Notes under the pieces: model-generated | What the model was told of the DNA's origin: nothing | Database searches by the model: none | What the model saw: only the letters and a program-made list of their open reading frames with translations | In this document: positions 4,802 to 8,662 of the stretch, one piece after another | Layout: each line of letters opens with the position of its first letter | Position numbering within the stretch: position 1 is the first letter of the stretch | Translations under genes and position numbers: made by a program | Source of the DNA: an uncultured Lachnospiraceae bacterium | GTDB taxonomy: Bacteria; Bacillota; Clostridia; Lachnospirales; Lachnospiraceae | Length of the DNA: 8,662 bases | Assembly (NCBI GenBank): GCA_910577655.1 | Contig: CAJTOW010000142.1 | Coordinates: 1-8,662, forward strand | Direction of reading: 5' to 3'

Positions 4802-7267
4802 TCATATAGTTCCAGACCGCCCTGCCGGACACTCTTTCCCACACCGGCACCATAAAACCGCATCCCTCATTCCCTCTGCCGTGGCCTCCTTTGCCGTGGC
4901 AGCAACCGTAAGGCCAGCCTCCATGGCAGCCCTGGTGGTCTCCGGACCGATGGAAATGATCCTGGCCGGTTTTGCAGACCTGTCTTTCGTCATTTCTGCC
5001 AGAGCCCTGGCAGCGGATGCGCTGGCAATAGTAATGAAATCAGTATCAGGCAGAATCCTTCCCAGATCCTCCTTCCGGCGTGTATCCACCCAGGTCTCGT
5101 AAAGGGGTACATCCCGGAAGGGAATCCCGGCCTTTTCAAGCCCCTTTGGCAGAAGGGAGGAACTCTCCCTTGCCCGCAGAAGCAGCACCGGTGTATCCCA
5201 GGCCAGCTCAGGGATCCAGGAATCTGCCAAGTCCCTGCTGGTGTATTCTGCCGGGATAAAGTCTGCATGGAAACCATGGCTCTTTAAGGCTTCTCCGGTC
5301 CTGCGCCCGACCACCGCAAATTTCAGATGGGCCAGACTCCTATGGTCAATATCCAGCTCCCTCAGGAAGGCAAAGAACTGATCAACCCCATTGGCACTTG
5401 TCAGCACCAGCCACCGGTACTTCCCCAGCTCCAGAAATGCCTGCTTCTGCTCTTGTGTCCGGATGGGGCGGCATTCCACCAGACTCATGGCCACAGTCTC
5501 GGCCCCCAGAGGCGCCAGCACCTGCTCCTGCTCCCTGACCATGGCTCTGGTTCCCGTGAGAAGGATGCGGATTCCTGCGAGAGGTCCCCGCCCGTACCAG
5601 TCAAGGCTGTGCTCCCTGCCTGCCGCCTCCCCTACCACCACAATGGCAGGGGGACGGATCCCGGACAGATTTGTCTCTGCCACTATATGTTCCAGATCCG
5701 AAACTATCTTTTTCTGTCTGGCAGTAGTCCCCTGCTGGATAACTGCCACCGGTGTACTGCCCCCTTTGCCGCCGGCCAGAAGACTGGCGGCAATCCGCGG
5801 CAGATTCCCCAGTCCCATAAGGAATACAAGCGTTCCCTCTTCTCTGGCCAGAACATGGAAATCCAGAGCCTGATGCTCCTTGCCTGCACCCTCATGCCCG
5901 GTTATCACATGGAAGGAGGAAGCCACCCCACGCTCTGTCACCGGGATCCCCGCATAGGCAGGAACACTGTAGGAGGAGGAAACTCCCGGCACGATCTCAT
6001 AAGAGATTCCATGACGCTCTAGCTCCATGGCTTCCTCGCTGCCCCGCCCGAATACCAGAGGATCTCCACCCTTTAACCGCACCACATAGTTTCCGGCAAG
6101 GGCTTCCTCAACAAGGAGCCGGCTGATCTCCTCCTGGGGCAGATGATGGGCCCCGGAACGTTTCCCCCCATAGACCAGCTTCGCGTCCAGACGCGCCTCG
6201 TTCAGCAGAGAGCCGGATATCAGATTATCGTAGATGATCACATCTGCCCTGCGGATACACCCAAGACCCTTGCGGGTGACCAGGCCTGCATCCCCCGGTC
6301 CGGCTCCTACCAGGGATACCTGAGGATGGCTTTCCGTCCGGACTGCCTCCACTGCCTTCTCTGCCAGACCTTCCGCTTCCGAAAACAGTCTTCCTGCATC
6401 CCCAGAATAATCCCCTGCCAGCTCTGTCCTCACCTCCGCCCGGATCATATGCTTCTTATCCGGAGCATACACAGCAGACATGACCAGGCTCTGTCCTTCC
6501 CTCCTGCAGTACGCAGCGCAGGGTGCATTACAGCTTCCGCCCAGGGCCTTTAAGAACCGGCGTTCCGCCAGGAATGCCGCCTCCGTCTCCGGCCTGCAAA
6601 GTGCCTTCCGCAGCTTCTCCAGCTCCCCTGTCCGGTACTCCACCGCCAGGATCCCCTGGCCTGCAGCCGGGAGAAAGCTTCCGTCATCCAGATACCGGAC
6701 GGAAAGTCCCTCCGGTTCCTGCAGTCCAAGACGTTCCAGCCCTGCCCCAGCCAGGATGATGGCGTCATATCTGCCTTCCCGGAGCCTTTCCAGACGGGTC
6801 AGTACATTGCCCCGCAGCATCCGGACCTGCAGATGCGGATTCCCATCCAGGATCTGGATCTCCCGCCTCAGACTGCTGGTCCCGATCACACTGCCTGCCG
6901 GAAGCATCCCCCCGGCAGACACCACCTTGACTCTGTCATCTTTCCTGGTGACCAGCACATCCCAGGGATTGGCCCTTGTGAGGACAGAGCAGACCGACAG
7001 TCCTTCCGGCAGCTCCATGGGTACATCTTTGGCACTATGGACCGCCAGGTCAATGGCACCTGACAGCAGCTGTTCCTCCAGCTCCCTGGTAAACACACCC
7101 TTGCCGCCGAAGCTGTCCAGGGGACGGTCCAGAAGCCGGTCTCCCTTTGTAACCACCGGCACCAGTTCCACCTCTGTTCCCGGAAATTCTTTCTGCAGCG
7201 CATCCCTTACCAGCTCACTCTGGATCACTGCCAGCTTACTGGTCCTTGTTCCTATCCGAAGTCTCAT
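4802..7267 (-). CDS. hemC-cobA-hemD: HemC-CobA-HemD triple fusion (tetrapyrrole synthesis)
   Basis: One uninterrupted 821-residue protein carries three enzymes. Residues 1 to about 310 are hydroxymethylbilane synthase (HemC). They start MRLRIGTRTSKLAV and contain the catalytic aspartate D81 in HSAKDVP, GTSSLRR (129-135), and the dipyrromethane cofactor cysteine C246 in GGSC. Residues about 314-555 are uroporphyrinogen-III C-methyltransferase (SUMT, CobA), with VSLVGAGPGD (317-326) and RLKGGDPLVFGRG (397-409) for S-adenosylmethionine binding. Residues about 561-821 are uroporphyrinogen-III synthase (HemD), with LLTGTR, VLTSANGV and ISIGPETTRAA. Together they convert porphobilinogen to precorrin-2, the branch point to cobalamin and siroheme. 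The start at 7267 fits the HemC N-terminus, with AGAAGGG 12 bases before it. An ATG at 7294 would add nine residues and has AAAGGA upstream. The gene follows cbiA and is presumably in the same operon. CobA-HemD fusions are common in clostridia; the added HemC is less so. Confidence 0.93.
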   Translation of the reverse strand: MRLRIGTRTSKLAVIQSELVRDALQKEFPGTEVELVPVVTKGDRLLDRPLDSFGGKGVFTRELEEQLLSGAIDLAVHSAKDVPMELPEGLSVCSVLTRANPWDVLVTRKDDRVKVVSAGGMLPAGSVIGTSSLRREIQILDGNPHLQVRMLRGNVLTRLERLREGRYDAIILAGAGLERLGLQEPEGLSVRYLDDGSFLPAAGQGILAVEYRTGELEKLRKALCRPETEAAFLAERRFLKALGGSCNAPCAAYCRREGQSLVMSAVYAPDKKHMIRAEVRTELAGDYSGDAGRLFSEAEGLAEKAVEAVRTESHPQVSLVGAGPGDAGLVTRKGLGCIRRADVIIYDNLISGSLLNEARLDAKLVYGGKRSGAHHLPQEEISRLLVEEALAGNYVVRLKGGDPLVFGRGSEEAMELERHGISYEIVPGVSSSYSVPAYAGIPVTERGVASSFHVITGHEGAGKEHQALDFHVLAREEGTLVFLMGLGNLPRIAASLLAGGKGGSTPVAVIQQGTTARQKKIVSDLEHIVAETNLSGIRPPAIVVVGEAAGREHSLDWYGRGPLAGIRILLTGTRAMVREQEQVLAPLGAETVAMSLVECRPIRTQEQKQAFLELGKYRWLVLTSANGVDQFFAFLRELDIDHRSLAHLKFAVVGRRTGEALKSHGFHADFIPAEYTSRDLADSWIPELAWDTPVLLLRARESSSLLPKGLEKAGIPFRDVPLYETWVDTRRKEDLGRILPDTDFITIASASAARALAEMTKDRSAKPARIISIGPETTRAAMEAGLTVAATAKEATAEGMRDAVLWCRCGKECPAGRSGTI

Positions 7268-7321
7268 AGTGTTATATTTCCCTTCTGCTGCCATGAATTG
7301 ATTGTTTTTCCTTTTACTTAA

Positions 7322-7364
7322 TGAACAGTTTTCGTAACCGTTCAGATACTCCCTGAACGGTTGC
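7322..7364. repeat. GTAACnGTTCAG palindrome spanning the cbiA stop codon
   Basis: GTAACCGTTCAG (7334-7345) and CTGAACGGTTGC (7353-7364) are inverted copies matching at 11 of 12 positions. TGAACAGTT (7322-7330) adds a third half-site that can pair with AACCGTTCA (7336-7344) at 8 of 9 positions. The minus-strand stop codon of cbiA (7344-7342) lies inside the palindrome, so the last residues NRSGSI are encoded by it. No U-tract follows, so it is not a clear terminator. Confidence 0.7.
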
Positions 7365-8662
7365 CAGTTTTCTTCCCCTCCAGAAAATCCAGGATCCAGG
7401 ATGGCCCGGAGGGATAATACAGATGAGGAAACCCTGCCATCATCTGTCCGGTCACATACATACAAGGCCACTGACGCGGGCTGGAGGGCTTCTTCGCTGT
7501 CATAGAATTCCCTGGCCGGGTGCTGTCCCAGTAATGGAACTCATGGCCCCGGATCACTTCTGCGGAAGGCAGGTGTTCCTTGCAGGACGCCTTTTCCCTG
7601 GAGAAGGACAGCTCACCAGACGGCCCCTCTTCCCGGATAAAGGACAATCCACCGGACGGCCCCTCTTCCCGGATAAGGGACAACTCCTCAGACGCCCCCT
7701 CTTCCCATGAACATTTTTCTTCTAAAAGATCTGTCGCCCACTGACTTCTCTCCAGGATCACATATCCAAACCGTGACAGCTTCTCCTTGGAGAACCCGTC
7801 TGCCGGAATCAGTCCCACCATGGGATACATGGTTTTGTCCAGCCCTTCCAGATTTTTATGAAGATAAAGAAAGCCTCCGCATTCTGCCAGAAGCTTCACT
7901 CCGCCGGCTGCCGCTTCCCTGACAGCCTGCAGCATTTGCTGGTTGCCGGAAAGCTCCCTTGCATAGCACTCCGGGTAGCCGCCTCCCAGCAGCAGCGCAT
8001 CCACATGCTCCGGCACACATTTATCTCTGATGGGACTGAAGGGCACAAGCTCCCATCCATGTTCCATAAGAAAATCCAGATTTTCCTGATAATAAAAGCA
8101 GAATGCTTCATCCATAGCAACAGCGATCCGGCGTCCAGACCTTCCGCTCCCCTGTCCGGCCCCCTCTCCCGCCAAAGGGCTGCTGCCGTTTTTTCCTGGC
8201 TCTGCTCCTGAAGTCCCATAACCGGCCTTTACTCTCTCTGCCACATAGACAGCCTCTGCTTCCGCTGCCGCATAACCAGCCTCTTTCTCCCTGGCCCCAT
8301 GGCCAGCCTCCGCTCCTGCCAGAGTCAGAATTCCATCCACATCCAGACATTTTTCCAGCCGGTCTGCCAGTCTGGCCATCCGGTCTCTGAGCCGTCCCTG
8401 CTCCCAGGGCAGGGTAAGACCCAGATGACGGCTCTCCAGTCTGGCCTCGTCACACTCCGGGACAGCCCCCAGGCAGGCTACGCCCACCTCTTCCAGGCAG
8501 GGCCGCAGCCGCTCTTCCATAGCCGGACTGGTACGGTTCAGGATCACACCTGCGATCCGGCTGTCCTGCCTGTATTCCACAAATCCCTTCACCAGGGCTG
8601 CCATAGAAAGACTGGATTTCTTCCCGTCTGCCACCAGAATTACCGGTGTATCCGTGATCCGT
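7342..8662 (-). CDS. cbiA: Cobyrinate a,c-diamide synthase CbiA, 5' end outside window
   Basis: This enzyme amidates side chains a and c of cobyrinate (or the hydrogenobyrinate equivalent) using glutamine and ATP. The 439 visible residues open in frame at the window edge with TPVILVADGKKSSLSMAALVKGF, the end of the ATP-binding P-loop domain. The P-loop itself, some 120 residues, lies off the right edge. The type-3 glutamine amidotransferase domain follows. It starts RRIAVAMDEAFCFYYQENL at visible residue 177, with LLGGGYPE, the nucleophile cysteine at visible position 261 in AECGGFLYL, and RGHEFHYW near 371-378. The end MYVTGQMMAGFPHLYYPS is typical. Two linkers are expanded by tandem repeats (8215-8322 and 7570-7713), so the full protein would be roughly 100 residues longer than the usual 450 or so. 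Active-site motifs look intact. It lies upstream of the HemC-CobA-HemD gene in a likely cobalamin operon. Confidence 0.93.
   Translation of the reverse strand, partial: RITDTPVILVADGKKSSLSMAALVKGFVEYRQDSRIAGVILNRTSPAMEERLRPCLEEVGVACLGAVPECDEARLESRHLGLTLPWEQGRLRDRMARLADRLEKCLDVDGILTLAGAEAGHGAREKEAGYAAAEAEAVYVAERVKAGYGTSGAEPGKNGSSPLAGEGAGQGSGRSGRRIAVAMDEAFCFYYQENLDFLMEHGWELVPFSPIRDKCVPEHVDALLLGGGYPECYARELSGNQQMLQAVREAAAGGVKLLAECGGFLYLHKNLEGLDKTMYPMVGLIPADGFSKEKLSRFGYVILERSQWATDLLEEKCSWEEGASEELSLIREEGPSGGLSFIREEGPSGELSFSREKASCKEHLPSAEVIRGHEFHYWDSTRPGNSMTAKKPSSPRQWPCMYVTGQMMAGFPHLYYPSGPSWILDFLEGKKTGNRSGSI
7570..7713 (-). repeat. Four 36-bp tandem repeats inside cbiA
   Basis: Units start at 7570, 7606, 7642 and 7678. 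The two middle units are nearly identical, the outer two diverged. Each encodes 12 residues. On the minus strand these read CSWEEGASEELS, LIREEGPSGGLS, FIREEGPSGELS and FSREKASCKEHL. They occupy the loop between YVILE and RGHEFHY of the amidotransferase domain, where relatives have only a short connection. The period keeps the reading frame. Confidence 0.85.
8215..8322 (-). repeat. Four 27-bp tandem repeats inside cbiA
   Basis: Units start at 8215, 8242, 8269 and 8296. Each encodes nine residues. On the minus strand these read approximately AGAEAGHGA, REKEAGYAA, AEAEAVYVA and ERVKAGYGT. They form an Ala/Glu/Gly-rich linker between the ATP-binding domain and the amidotransferase domain. The period is a multiple of three and differs in sequence from the 36-bp repeat downstream. 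Confidence 0.75.

Noticed and set aside
6480..7301. 273-codon plus-strand open frame opposite hemC
   Set aside because: It is antisense to conserved HemC sequence, Ser/Arg/Pro-rich as expected of a GC-rich shadow, and has no ribosome site.
7268..7341. Cobalamin riboswitch or separate promoter before the HemC fusion
   Set aside because: The spacer is only about 75 bases. No B12-box-like sequence or paired -35/-10 boxes were seen; the palindrome accounts for most of the structure.
7268..7471. Upstream extension of the HemC fusion frame to an ATG at 7471
   Set aside because: The added 68 residues lie in another frame of cbiA and have no family similarity. The HemC family start is at MRLRIG (7267).
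7570..7713. CRISPR array suggested by 36-bp periodic repeats
   Set aside because: Units are directly adjacent with no spacers, translate in frame within CbiA and have diverged copies.
8632..8634. GTG at 8634 as the start of cbiA
   Set aside because: The frame continues upstream to the window edge as TPVIL, which is conserved CbiA sequence, so the gene is partial and not started here.

Overview
The window fits an anaerobic Firmicute, most likely a Lachnospiraceae/Clostridium-type gut bacterium. The basis is medium GC by eye, strong AGGAGG-type ribosome sites, a PTS/6-phospho-beta-glucosidase locus controlled by a BglG/LicT-type antitermination leader, a single-domain bacteriohemerythrin, and anaerobic cobalamin/tetrapyrrole genes with clostridial-style fusion. 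The genus assignment is inference; no rRNA or tRNA is present.

Left part (1-3430, minus strand): a beta-glucoside locus read right to left. It has a sigma-A promoter (3401-3428), a RAT antiterminator overlapping an intrinsic terminator (3275-3359), a GH1 6-phospho-beta-glucosidase, a PTS EIIC fragment and a Cof-type HAD phosphatase. The leader looks intact but the genes do not. The glucosidase ends a little short of its family. The PTS gene starts in the middle of EIIC with no EIIB, directly at the glucosidase stop codon. The HAD gene is cut before its motif IV by a repeat that also occurs at 3505-3596. This looks like a decaying locus with one internal deletion and one repeat insertion.

Middle (3430-4160): the intergenic region holds a GTAACnGTTCAG palindrome cluster and an 89-bp element with inverted ends. 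A well-formed promoter then drives a plus-strand bacteriohemerythrin with all seven iron ligands. It converges on the minus-strand genes.

Right part (4160-8662, minus strand): a probable operon read right to left. The 3' part of cbiA (cobyrinate a,c-diamide synthase, running off the right edge) is followed by a three-domain fusion of HemC, SUMT (CobA) and HemD, then a DUF1349 protein. The fusion would take porphobilinogen through hydroxymethylbilane and uroporphyrinogen III to precorrin-2, and CbiA acts later on the corrin ring. CbiA carries two different in-frame tandem repeats in its linkers.

A short palindromic motif (consensus GTAACnGTTCAG) recurs at gene ends and in spacers across the window. 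I saw no transposase, CRISPR array, tRNA or rRNA, and no clear novel defence or other system. The most interesting signals are the decayed PTS locus with its intact RAT leader, the dispersed palindromes, the triple fusion and the cbiA minisatellites.
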